Positions 16,778-24,842 of a stretch of 64,000 bases of DNA are shown one piece after another. The DNA is from Caballeronia temeraria (lineage in GTDB: Bacteria; Pseudomonadota; Gammaproteobacteria; Burkholderiales; Burkholderiaceae). A program made the translations under genes and the position numbers. The stretch's first letter is position 1, and the number at the start of each line of letters is the position of its first letter. The notes beneath the pieces were generated by a model. That model saw only the letters and a list, made by a program, of their open reading frames with translations. It was not told where the DNA came from and searched no databases. Where the stretch lies: the NCBI RefSeq assembly GCF_001544795.2, contig NZ_FCOI02000034.1, forward strand, positions 1-64,000. The letters are read 5' to 3'.

Positions 16778-18039
16778 TTCTGACCATCGGACTGCTTGCG
16801 CTGTTCGTGCTCGCCGGCGCGCCGATCATCGCGTCGCTGGGCGCGGTCGGCACCATCGACGGCCTGATGCAGGGCCTGCCGCTCACCAACATCGCCCAGG
16901 CGATGTATCACGGCGTCGACTCGTTCACGCTGCTCGCCGTGCCGCTCTTCATCCTCGCCGGCGAAATCCTGTTCCACTCCGGCTCGGCGGGCCGGCTCGT
17001 CAACTTCATGAACCTGCTGGTCGGGCGCGTGCCGGGCGGACTGGGCGTGAGCGCCGTGGCATCGACGATGGTGTTCTCGGGCCTGAGCGGCTCGGTGAAC
17101 GCCGACGCCGCCGCGATCAGTTCCGCCATGCTCCCGTCGATGGAGAAGGCCGGCTACCGCAAGGAATGGTCGTCCGCGATCATCGCGGCGGCGGCGGGCA
17201 CGGGCATCCTGATTCCGCCGTCGATCACCATCATCGTGCTCGCGACGGTGGCGAACATGTCGGTCACCAAGCTCTTTCTCGCGGCCACGCTGCCCGCCAT
17301 TCTGGTCGGCGTGACGAAGATGCTCATCATCATGTATCGCTCGCGCCTTGAGCCGCCCGTCGCGCCGGTTCACTTCAGCGTGCCGGAACTGGGCCGCGCG
17401 TTCGTGCTCGCGATTCCCGCGCTGGGTGCGCCGATCATCATTCTCGGCGGCATCTTCATGGGCTTCTTCACGGCGACCGAATCGGCGGCGGCGGCGGTCG
17501 CCTACGTGACGATCATCACGCTCCTGCAACGCTCGATTCCCGCCCGCGCATGGCTCGGCATCCTCATCAAGGCGGGCCGCACGAGCGCGATCGTGCTGTC
17601 GCTCGTGGGCGTCGCGCAGATCCTCGGCTACATGCTCGCGTACAACTCAGTGGGCGAACAGGTCGCGGAATTCGCCTCCCAACTGACGAGCCACAAGATC
17701 GTGTTCACGGTGTTCATCGTCGTGGTGTTCTGGCTGCTGGGCGCGCTGCTCGACGGCATTCCCGCGCTGATCCTGCTGATTCCGCTCTTCCTGCCGATCG
17801 CGCAGGACGCGGGCTTCAGCGACATCCACTTCGCGATTCTCGCCATCGCCATCGTCGGCATATCGCTCGTCACGCCGCCGATCGGCACAGCCTGCTTCAT
17901 CGTCACCGGCGTCGCCAATATCCGCATGGTGAATCTCGTGCGGCCGATGCTGCCCTTCATGGCGATCATGTTCGTCACCATCCTGCTGCTCGCCTTCGTG
18001 CCGGCATTCTCCGAATGGCTGCCTCGTCTCCTGTACTAG
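16774..18039 (+). CDS. dctM: TRAP transporter large permease (DctM family)
   Basis: A 421-residue, many-helix DctM protein that forms the translocation channel. Characteristic blocks are SFTLLAVPLFILAGEILFHS, GLSGSVNADAAAISSAMLPS, GTGILIPPSITIIVLATVAN, FTATESAAAAVAYV and LVTPPIGTACFIVTGVANI. The length is typical for a stand-alone M subunit. The start overlaps dctQ by four bases, and its end overlaps the following SDR start by 25 bp, so the SDR appears translationally linked to the transporter. Confidence 0.92.
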   Translation: MILTIGLLALFVLAGAPIIASLGAVGTIDGLMQGLPLTNIAQAMYHGVDSFTLLAVPLFILAGEILFHSGSAGRLVNFMNLLVGRVPGGLGVSAVASTMVFSGLSGSVNADAAAISSAMLPSMEKAGYRKEWSSAIIAAAAGTGILIPPSITIIVLATVANMSVTKLFLAATLPAILVGVTKMLIIMYRSRLEPPVAPVHFSVPELGRAFVLAIPALGAPIIILGGIFMGFFTATESAAAAVAYVTIITLLQRSIPARAWLGILIKAGRTSAIVLSLVGVAQILGYMLAYNSVGEQVAEFASQLTSHKIVFTVFIVVVFWLLGALLDGIPALILLIPLFLPIAQDAGFSDIHFAILAIAIVGISLVTPPIGTACFIVTGVANIRMVNLVRPMLPFMAIMFVTILLLAFVPAFSEWLPRLLY

Positions 18040-18809
18040 CGCCCGGACGGGCGCGGCCGCTCGCCCTTGTGACCGGCGCGCGGCGCGGGATCGGGGCGGC
18101 CATCGCGGCGGAACTGGCGCGCTGCGGCTTCGACCTCGCGCTGGTCGATATCGACGAAACCGGCGCAGCCGATACCTGCGCCGCGGTCGAATCGCACGGC
18201 GGCCGCGCGGGCTTCTGGCGGCACGATCTCGCCGACAGCGCCGCGCATCCGGCGCTCGTCGGGCGCATCGTGGCGGCGTGCGGGCCGCTCGCGTGTCTCG
18301 TCAACAACGCGGGCGTATCCGCCGACCGGCGCGGCGACCTGCTCGAACTCGGCGAATCGTCTTATGACCGGGTGGTGGACATCAACATGCGGGGCACGTT
18401 TTTTCTCACTCAGGCGGTGGCGCGTCACATGGCATCGAGCGGCAACGAGCATGCGCGCGCCATCGTCACGGTGTCGTCGGTGAGCGCGGAGCTGGCGTCC
18501 GTCGAGCGCGGCGAATACTGCATGTCGAAGGCCGGTCTCGGCATGCTGACGCGGCTTTTCGCGCTGCGCCTGGCGCCGCTCGGCATCGGCGTATTCGAAG
18601 TGCGGCCCGGCATCATCCGCACGCCGATGACCGAAGCCGTCGCCGCGCGCTACGACGAACGCATCGCGGGCGGCCTCGTGCCGATGCAGCGCTGGGGCAC
18701 GCCGCAGGACGTCGCCTCGGCGGTGGCGGCGCTCGCGTCCGGGCGCATGGGTTTCGCCACCGGAAGCGTGCTGAATATCGATGGCGCGCTGTCCATCCCG
18801 CGTCTGTGA
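18015..18809 (+). CDS. SDR-family NAD(P)-dependent oxidoreductase, set B (first)
   Basis: A 264-residue classical short-chain dehydrogenase. Cofactor motif TGARRGIGAAIA, NNAG in LVNNAGVS, catalytic Ser in VSSVSAEL, and YxxxK as EYCMSK. VRPGIIRTPMT and ATGSVLNIDGAL close the fold. The ATG at 18015 lies inside the dctM end; a later start would cut into the Rossmann motif. The motif VERGEYCMSK is shared with the second SDR of the set at 27297-28070, so these two look like relatives acting on similar hydroxyacids or ketoacids. Confidence 0.88.
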   Translation: MAASSPVLAPGRARPLALVTGARRGIGAAIAAELARCGFDLALVDIDETGAADTCAAVESHGGRAGFWRHDLADSAAHPALVGRIVAACGPLACLVNNAGVSADRRGDLLELGESSYDRVVDINMRGTFFLTQAVARHMASSGNEHARAIVTVSSVSAELASVERGEYCMSKAGLGMLTRLFALRLAPLGIGVFEVRPGIIRTPMTEAVAARYDERIAGGLVPMQRWGTPQDVASAVAALASGRMGFATGSVLNIDGALSIPRL

Positions 18810-18849
18810 GGTTCCCTTTCTTTTCCAACTCAAGCGCGAGTCACGCGAC

Positions 18850-20016
18850 ATGAACAGTCTCGAACTGCCTACCTCTTCCGGTGCGCTGGAACGCTATACG
18901 CTTGCCGGCACGCCGCTGCCTGAAGTCGAAAGTTCCGCGCCCTTCAACCGCATCGCGCTGTCGGCGGCGCACGTCGTCGCCGATCCCTTCGCGAACGCCG
19001 ATCCTTCCGGCGGCGGCCGCATCGACTGGGACAAGACGCTCGAATATCGCCGCTACCTCGCGGGGCTCGGGCTCGGCATTGCCGAAGCGATGGACACCGC
19101 GCAGCGCGGCATGGGCCTCGACTGGCAGGAAGCGCTGCAACTGATCCGCCGCACGCGCGCGGAACTCGCCGACGCCCGCGTGCCGATCTTCAACGGCTGC
19201 GGCACGGACCATCTCGATCCCGCATCCGTCGATTCGCTCGACGCCGTGATCAGCGCGTATCTGCAACAGGTCGATGCCATCCAGACAGCCGGCGGCCGGC
19301 TGATCCTGATGGCGAGCCGCGCGCTGGCGCGCATCGCGCGAACGCCGGACGACTATGCGACGGTGTATCGCCGCGTGCTGGCGCAAGTGGAGCAGCCGGT
19401 GATCCTTCACTGGCTCGGCGACATGTTCGATCCCGCGCTCGCCGGCTACTGGGGCACCGACGATCTCACCGCCGCGCGCGACGTGGCGCTCGAAGTCATG
19501 CGCGAATCCGCCGCGAAGGTGGACGGCATCAAGGTCTCGCTGCTCGACAAGCAGCGCGAGATCGACATGCGCCGCCTGCTGCCCGCCGGCGTGAAGATGT
19601 ACACGGGCGACGACTTCAACTACCCGGAACTGATCGCCGGCGACGAAGCGGGGTACTCGCACGCGCTGCTCGGCATCTTCGACGGCATCGCGCCCGTCGC
19701 ATCGGCCGCGCTCGCCGAACTCGCCGCTGGACGCCGCGAGCGCTTCCACGCGATTCTCGCGCCCACGGTGCCGCTGTCGCGCCACATTTTTCGCGCGCCG
19801 ACGCGCTTTTACAAGACGGGCATCGTCTTTCTCGCGTTCCTGAACGGCCATCAATCGCATATGACGATGCTCGCGGGTCATCAGGCCATGCGCCCGCTGC
19901 CCTATTTCGTCGATCTCTTCAAACTCGCCGATGCCGCCGGCCTGCTGCGCCAGCCGGAACTCGCCGTCGCGCGCATGAAGCGCTTTCTCGCCGTCTACGG
20001 CGTGTCCCAGGACTGA
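18850..20016 (+). CDS. DUF993 family protein (dihydrodipicolinate-synthase-like), set B
   Basis: A 388-residue paralogue of the set A protein at 5072-6229, with the same blocks in the same order: FNRIALSAAHVVADP, LEYRRYLAGLGLGIAEAMDT, CGTDHL, QPVILHWLGDMFDP, DGIKVSLLDK, GVKMYTGDDFNYPELI and LSRHIFRAPTRFYKTGIVF. The reaction is unknown to me. Fold-level similarity to class I lyases suggests a carbon-carbon bond cleavage or dehydration of a keto-acid or keto-sugar, with the Lys of DGIKVSLL as a candidate Schiff-base residue. It starts 40 bp after the SDR and 12 bp before the enoyl-CoA hydratase. Confidence 0.88.
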   Translation: MNSLELPTSSGALERYTLAGTPLPEVESSAPFNRIALSAAHVVADPFANADPSGGGRIDWDKTLEYRRYLAGLGLGIAEAMDTAQRGMGLDWQEALQLIRRTRAELADARVPIFNGCGTDHLDPASVDSLDAVISAYLQQVDAIQTAGGRLILMASRALARIARTPDDYATVYRRVLAQVEQPVILHWLGDMFDPALAGYWGTDDLTAARDVALEVMRESAAKVDGIKVSLLDKQREIDMRRLLPAGVKMYTGDDFNYPELIAGDEAGYSHALLGIFDGIAPVASAALAELAAGRRERFHAILAPTVPLSRHIFRAPTRFYKTGIVFLAFLNGHQSHMTMLAGHQAMRPLPYFVDLFKLADAAGLLRQPELAVARMKRFLAVYGVSQD

Positions 20017-20028
20017 AGGAGACATTCG

Positions 20029-20787
20029 ATGGGACAACTCATCGCGCGCCGCGACGGCGCCGTGCTGACGCTGGAACTGAGCAATCCGCGCAAGGCGAAC
20101 GCGCTCGACTTCGCGATACTCGCCGCGCTCGACGAGCAGATCGCGCATATCGAGGAAGACGAGCGCATTCGCGCCGTGGTCTTGCGCGGCACCGAAGGCG
20201 GCGCGTTCAGTTCGGGCGCGGACATTCGCGAATGGTCCGCGCTGGCGCCGGAAGTCTTCGCGCGCAAATGGGTCGGCGAAGGCAACGAAACGTTCCGGCG
20301 CTTCGAGCGCCTGCGCTGCCCGAGCATCGCGCTGATCGAAGGTTTGTGCTTCGGCGGCGGGCTGGAGCTTGCGCTGTGCTGCGATCTGCGGCTCGCCACG
20401 GACGCCGCGCGGCTGCGCTTTCCGGAAGTCGCCATCGGTGCGATTCCCGGCTGGGAAGGCGGCGACCGCCTGCAGCGCATCGCGGGGCGCGCGCGCGCGC
20501 TCGAAGCCGTGCTGCTGTCGCGCGAGATCGATGCGCCGACCGCGCTGCAATGGGGCGTCGTCAATGCCGTCTGCGCGCCGCAGGACGCCGGCGTGCGCCT
20601 CGCCGACTGGACCGCGCGGCTGTGCGAGGTATCGCCGCGCGCCGCCGCGTCCGCCAAGGCCCTCATCCTCGATGACGCGAAGGACGCGCGCATCGCCTAT
20701 CCGCAAGCCGCGCTCGACGTGCGCAACAGCGCCGACGCGCAACGCGGCATCGACGCCTTCTTCGCTAAAACCACTGCCGTCTTCTAA
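20029..20787 (+). CDS. Enoyl-CoA hydratase/isomerase family protein, set B
   Basis: A 252-residue crotonase-fold protein. ELSNPRKANALDFAILAAL and GAFSSGADIREWS form the CoA-binding and oxyanion region, and GLCFGGGLELALCCDLRLA plus FPEVAIGAIPGWEGGDRL complete the active site. The ATG at 20029 follows AAGGAG. It sits between the DUF993 gene (12 bp) and the aldo/keto reductase (3 bp). It may hydrate the enoyl-CoA produced by one of the two acyl-CoA dehydrogenases. It corresponds to the set A gene at 10208-10963. Confidence 0.9.
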   Translation: MGQLIARRDGAVLTLELSNPRKANALDFAILAALDEQIAHIEEDERIRAVVLRGTEGGAFSSGADIREWSALAPEVFARKWVGEGNETFRRFERLRCPSIALIEGLCFGGGLELALCCDLRLATDAARLRFPEVAIGAIPGWEGGDRLQRIAGRARALEAVLLSREIDAPTALQWGVVNAVCAPQDAGVRLADWTARLCEVSPRAAASAKALILDDAKDARIAYPQAALDVRNSADAQRGIDAFFAKTTAVF

Positions 20788-20790
20788 ACC

Positions 20791-21609
20791 ATGAACGTTC
20801 TCTTCCAGCGCACGCATCAACGCTCGTTCGGCACGTGGCCGCTACAGGGCCGGCAATTGCACGACGCCCTCGCCGCCGCCATCGAAACGGGTTATCGCGC
20901 GATCGACACCGCGCAGCTCTACGACAACGAACTCGGCGTCGGCTCGGCGCTGCGGGCGATCGGCGTGCCGCGCGACGAGTTGTGCATCACCACGAAGATC
21001 GCGCCCGCCAACGATTCCGGCGAACGCTTCATGCCGACGCTGCGCGAAAGCCTCGACAAGCTGAAGGTCGAACAGGTCGACGTGCTCCTGCTGCACTGGC
21101 CGCCCGCCGACGGCGACGTCGCGCCTTCGGTGCGAAGGCTCGAAGAGGCGCAGCGCGCGGGACTCGCGCGGCATATCGGCGTGAGCAACTTCACCGCCGC
21201 GATGATGCGCGCCGCCCGCGCCGCGACGGCGCTGCCGCTCGTCACGAATCAGGTGGAGTTTCATCCGTTGCTGGACCAGCGCGTCTTGCTGCGAGCCGCA
21301 GCCGAGACCGGCATTCCGCTGTCGTCGTATTGCTCGGTCGCGCGCGGCGAAGTCTTCAACTATCCGCTGTTCGGCGAGATGGGCGCGCAGTACGGCAAGA
21401 GCGCCGCGCAGATCGTGCTGCGCTGGATTCTCCAGAAAGGCGTGCCGATCAACACCATGTCCACGCAGCGCAAGAACATCGAGGCCAATTTCGATGTGAT
21501 GGACTTCACGCTGTCGAGCATCGACATGGAACGCATCGATGCGCTGAACGCGACGAACTACCGCATTGTCAATCGGGACCGGGTGCCGCATGCGCCCGAT
21601 TTCGACTGA
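20791..21609 (+). CDS. Aldo/keto reductase
   Basis: A 272-residue (beta/alpha)8 NADPH-dependent aldo/keto reductase. All four catalytic residues are seen: Asp in RAIDTAQLYDNE, Tyr in the same block, Lys in CITTKIAP, and His in VLLLHWPP. IGVSNFTAAMM and the NADP-binding TMSTQRKNIEANFDV region are typical. It starts three bases after the hydratase stop. It has no set A counterpart. The likely role is interconversion of a carbonyl and a hydroxyl on a pathway intermediate. Confidence 0.9.
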   Translation: MNVLFQRTHQRSFGTWPLQGRQLHDALAAAIETGYRAIDTAQLYDNELGVGSALRAIGVPRDELCITTKIAPANDSGERFMPTLRESLDKLKVEQVDVLLLHWPPADGDVAPSVRRLEEAQRAGLARHIGVSNFTAAMMRAARAATALPLVTNQVEFHPLLDQRVLLRAAAETGIPLSSYCSVARGEVFNYPLFGEMGAQYGKSAAQIVLRWILQKGVPINTMSTQRKNIEANFDVMDFTLSSIDMERIDALNATNYRIVNRDRVPHAPDFD

Positions 21610-21642
21610 TCGCGACGCAGGCTAGCCGACAAGGACAACGAC

Positions 21643-22107
21643 ATGAGCCATTCCCTGCTTTACGACGAGATCGAACCGGGTCTCGCCTTCGCGACATCGG
21701 GCATCGTGGTGACGGAAAGCCACGTGGTGCAGTTCGCGGGCATTTCGGGCGATTTCTTCGATGTCCACATGGACGATGAATTCGCGCGCGGCGTCGGCTT
21801 TCCGGGGCGCGTCGCGCATGGCCTCCTGTGCCTCGCGATGGTCGACGGCCTCAAGAACCGCGCGGCCACGCAACTGGCTGCCGTCGCGACGCTCGAATGG
21901 ACGTACCGCTTTCACAAGCCGGTGCTGATCGGCGACAGGATCCAGGGGCGCATCGCCGTGTTCGACAAGCGGCCGACGCGGCGCGCCGATCGCGGCATCG
22001 TGCGTCTGCAGGTGGAAGTGCGCAACCAGGACGGCGTGCTGATCCAGGACGGCATCAACGTGCTCATGGTCCGCGCGCTCGCGCGGACGGGCCACGAGGA
22101 ACGATGA
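21643..22107 (+). CDS. MaoC-family (R)-hydratase/dehydratase, set B
   Basis: A 154-residue hot-dog-fold protein, paralogous to the set A protein at 3683-4183. The shared block is VTESHVVQFAGISGDFFDVH followed by MDDEFARGVGFPGRVAHGLL, with the conserved Asp and His of the hydratase motif. The C-terminal IQGRIAVFDKRPTRRADRGI and the end resemble copy A closely. The ATG at 21643 follows GACAAGGACAACGAC. It lies one base from the next CoA-transferase start. Confidence 0.88.
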   Translation: MSHSLLYDEIEPGLAFATSGIVVTESHVVQFAGISGDFFDVHMDDEFARGVGFPGRVAHGLLCLAMVDGLKNRAATQLAAVATLEWTYRFHKPVLIGDRIQGRIAVFDKRPTRRADRGIVRLQVEVRNQDGVLIQDGINVLMVRALARTGHEER

Positions 22108-22108
22108 A

Positions 22109-23656
22109 ATGAAACGTGCAAACCTGACTGATCCGGACGCCATGGCCGCCGCGATCTTCGACGGCGCGGTCGTCGTACTGAGCGGCTCGGGCGGCGGCTT
22201 GGTCGAACCCGATCACATCACGTCGGCCATCGAGCGGCGCTTTCTGGCGACCGGGCATCCGCGCGATCTCACGCTGATCCACGGACTCGGCATCGGCGAC
22301 GGGCTCAGCAGCGGCGTCAGCCGCTTCGCGCACGAAGGCATGGTGAAGCGCGTCGTCGGCGGTCACTGGACGTGGTCCAAGCCGATGCAGAAGCTCGCCC
22401 GCGAAGAGCGCGTCGAAGCTTACACGATGCCCGCGGGCGTCATCCAGACGCTGATCCGCGAAGCGGGCGCGGGGCGGCACGGGCTCGTGACGCACATCGG
22501 TCTGGACACCTTCGCCGATCCGCGTCACGGCGGCGGCCGCGTCAACGCCCGCGCACGCGACGATCTCGTCGAAGTCATCAAGCTAGGCGGCAAGGAACTG
22601 CTCTGGTACAAGCCCTTCGAGATCGACTTCGCGATCGTGCGCGGCACGACTGCGGACATGCAGGGCAATCTGACGTCGCGCGAGGAACCCGCCGACATCG
22701 ACGCGTTCGCCGCCGCGCTCGCCGCGCACAACGCGGGCGGGCGCGTGTTCGCGCAGGTCCGCGACGTATCGGCGACGCCGATCACGCCCGCGCGCGCGGT
22801 GACGGTGCCGGGCGTGCTCGTCGACGACATCTGCGTCCACGCCGAGCAGAAGCAGACGACCGGCGCCGCCTACGATCCCGCGATCAGCGGCGAGCTGCCC
22901 GCGCCGGATACGCGCACGCCGCCCGCATTGCCGCAAGGCATCCGCTACATCATAGCGAAACGCGCCGCGCAAGAACTGGTGCCGGGCGCGTGCGTCAACT
23001 TCGGCTACGGCCTGCCCGACGGCATTCCGGCCGTCGCGCACGCAGCGGGCGTCGATATCAGCTGGACGGTCATCGAACAGGGATCGCACAACGGGGAGCT
23101 GCTCGGCGGTGACCTGTTCGGCGCGACGCGCCATGCGAGCGCCATCCTCAAGTCCAACGACCAGTTCGATTTCTTCAGCGGCGGCGGCATCGATATCGCC
23201 TTTCTCGGCATGGGCGAACTGGATGCGCAGGGCAACGTCAACGTGTCGTGGCTGGGCGAGAACATTGTCGGGCCGGGCGGCTTCGTCGATATCACGCAGC
23301 GCACGCGCAAGGTCGTGTTCTGCGGCACGTTCGAAGCGAAGGGGCTGGACGTGGAACTCGCCAACGGACAGGTGCATATCCGCCGCCACGGCGCGGTGCC
23401 GAAGCTCGTGCCGCAGGTGCGTCATATCACGTTCAGCGGCAAGCGGGCGCGCGCCGATGGCCAGCAGGTGCTCTACATCACTGAGCGCGCCGTGTTCGAG
23501 CTCGCCGCCGAGGGCTTGCGGCTGATCGAAGTCGCGCCGGGCGTCGACCTCGTGCGCGACGTGCTCGAGCGCATGCCGTTCGACGTGGCGCTGCATCCGT
23601 CGCTGCGGGAGCGCAAGGAGCGCGCATCGCACGCGGCGGCATCCAGCGAAGGCTGA
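22109..23656 (+). CDS. Family I CoA-transferase, set B (first)
   Basis: A 515-residue fused two-domain CoA-transferase. LSGSGGGLVEPDHITSAIER forms the N-terminal CoA loop. The expected catalytic Glu is in VIEQGSHNGELLGG (about residue 323). FFSGGGIDIAFLGMGELDAQ and VNVSWLGENIVGPGGFVDI mark the second domain. It follows the MaoC gene by one base and precedes the acyl-CoA dehydrogenase by 12 bp. A second set B paralogue is at 24843, so activation of the substrate and transfer to the end product could be split between them (inference). Confidence 0.9.
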   Translation: MKRANLTDPDAMAAAIFDGAVVVLSGSGGGLVEPDHITSAIERRFLATGHPRDLTLIHGLGIGDGLSSGVSRFAHEGMVKRVVGGHWTWSKPMQKLAREERVEAYTMPAGVIQTLIREAGAGRHGLVTHIGLDTFADPRHGGGRVNARARDDLVEVIKLGGKELLWYKPFEIDFAIVRGTTADMQGNLTSREEPADIDAFAAALAAHNAGGRVFAQVRDVSATPITPARAVTVPGVLVDDICVHAEQKQTTGAAYDPAISGELPAPDTRTPPALPQGIRYIIAKRAAQELVPGACVNFGYGLPDGIPAVAHAAGVDISWTVIEQGSHNGELLGGDLFGATRHASAILKSNDQFDFFSGGGIDIAFLGMGELDAQGNVNVSWLGENIVGPGGFVDITQRTRKVVFCGTFEAKGLDVELANGQVHIRRHGAVPKLVPQVRHITFSGKRARADGQQVLYITERAVFELAAEGLRLIEVAPGVDLVRDVLERMPFDVALHPSLRERKERASHAAASSEG

Positions 23657-23668
23657 CCGGAGATATCG

Positions 23669-24829
23669 ATGGATTTCATGCTCGGCGACACGCAGAAGAT
23701 GATGATCGAGACGGCGCGGCGCTTCGTGCGCACCGAGTTGCAGCCGCTCGAACAACAAGTGGAAGACGAAGGCGCGCTGCCGCACGATATCGCGCGGGGT
23801 CTGCAACAGCGCGCCGGCGCGCTCGGGCTGTACGCGGTCAACATGCCCGCCGAACTGGGCGGCGGCGGCCTCAATACCGTCGATTCGATGCTCTGCGAGG
23901 AACAGTTCGGCCATAGCTCGGATATTCTCGTGCGGCGCGCGTTCGGCAACGTCTACGACGCGCTGCTCGCCTGCGAAGGCGAACAGATCGAGCGCTGGCT
24001 CAGGCCATCGGTCGAGGGCGAGCGCACGTGCGGGCTCGCGATCACCGAAACGGGCGCCGGTTCGGATGCACAAGGCATCAGAACGACGGCGCGCAAGACG
24101 GCGTCGGGCTGGGTCCTCAACGGCAGCAAGCACTTCATCAGCGATGCGCAATGGAGCGACTTCTTCCTCGTCTCGGCGCGCACCGGCGAAAAGGAAATTT
24201 CGCTCTTCGCGGTGGACAAGAACCTGCCCGGCTTCACGCTCGGCAAGGATCAGCAGATGATGGGCCTGCGCGGCACGCCGCATCACGAACTCTTCTTCGA
24301 CGATGTCCCGCTCGAACCGATGGCGCTCATCGGCGGCCAGGGCGAAGGCTTCAGACTGGCGATGAACATGCTCGGGCGCGTGCGGCTCGCGTTGATTGGC
24401 GCGCGCGGCATCGGCAAGGCGACGCACGTGCTGGAGATGATGATCGAGTATGCGGGCGAGCGGCGGCAGTTCGGCACGCGCATCGGCGATTTCCAGATGA
24501 TCCAGCAACTCATCGCCGATAGCGTCATGGAGATCAACGCGGCGCGTCTCATGCTGCTCAACACCGCCGCGATGATGGACGCGCAACAGGACGCGCGCGA
24601 GTGGATCTCGATGGTCAAGGTGCAGGCGTCGGAAACGCTCGGGCGCGTGGTGGACCGCGCGGTGCAGGTGTTCGGCGGCATGGGCTTCTGCAAGGAGCTG
24701 GCCATCGAACGTTATTACCGCGATGCGCGCGTCTATCGCATCTTCGATGGCACGTCGGAGATTCATCGCGGCATCATCGCGCGTCAGGCGATGAAGCGCG
24801 GCGCGGCGCTTTTCGATCTTCACCGCTAG
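23669..24829 (+). CDS. Acyl-CoA dehydrogenase family protein, set B (first)
   Basis: A 386-residue FAD-dependent acyl-CoA dehydrogenase. The flavin-binding blocks are GLAITETGAGSDAQGI and GSKHFISDAQWSDFFLVSAR. The C-terminal block is RIFDGTSEIHRGIIARQAM. Here the YEGT glutamate of short- and medium-chain enzymes is replaced by Asp (FDGT), as in some other ACAD subfamilies, so substrate and catalytic base may differ from the second enzyme at 28067. It sits between the two CoA-transferase genes. Confidence 0.9.
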   Translation: MDFMLGDTQKMMIETARRFVRTELQPLEQQVEDEGALPHDIARGLQQRAGALGLYAVNMPAELGGGGLNTVDSMLCEEQFGHSSDILVRRAFGNVYDALLACEGEQIERWLRPSVEGERTCGLAITETGAGSDAQGIRTTARKTASGWVLNGSKHFISDAQWSDFFLVSARTGEKEISLFAVDKNLPGFTLGKDQQMMGLRGTPHHELFFDDVPLEPMALIGGQGEGFRLAMNMLGRVRLALIGARGIGKATHVLEMMIEYAGERRQFGTRIGDFQMIQQLIADSVMEINAARLMLLNTAAMMDAQQDAREWISMVKVQASETLGRVVDRAVQVFGGMGFCKELAIERYYRDARVYRIFDGTSEIHRGIIARQAMKRGAALFDLHR

Positions 24830-24842
24830 GACGGACATCGAC

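Noticed and set aside
18841..20820. A long minus-strand open frame opposite the DUF993 and hydratase genes
   Set aside because: Antisense to clearly recognised enzymes; sequence is low-complexity Arg/Ala/His.
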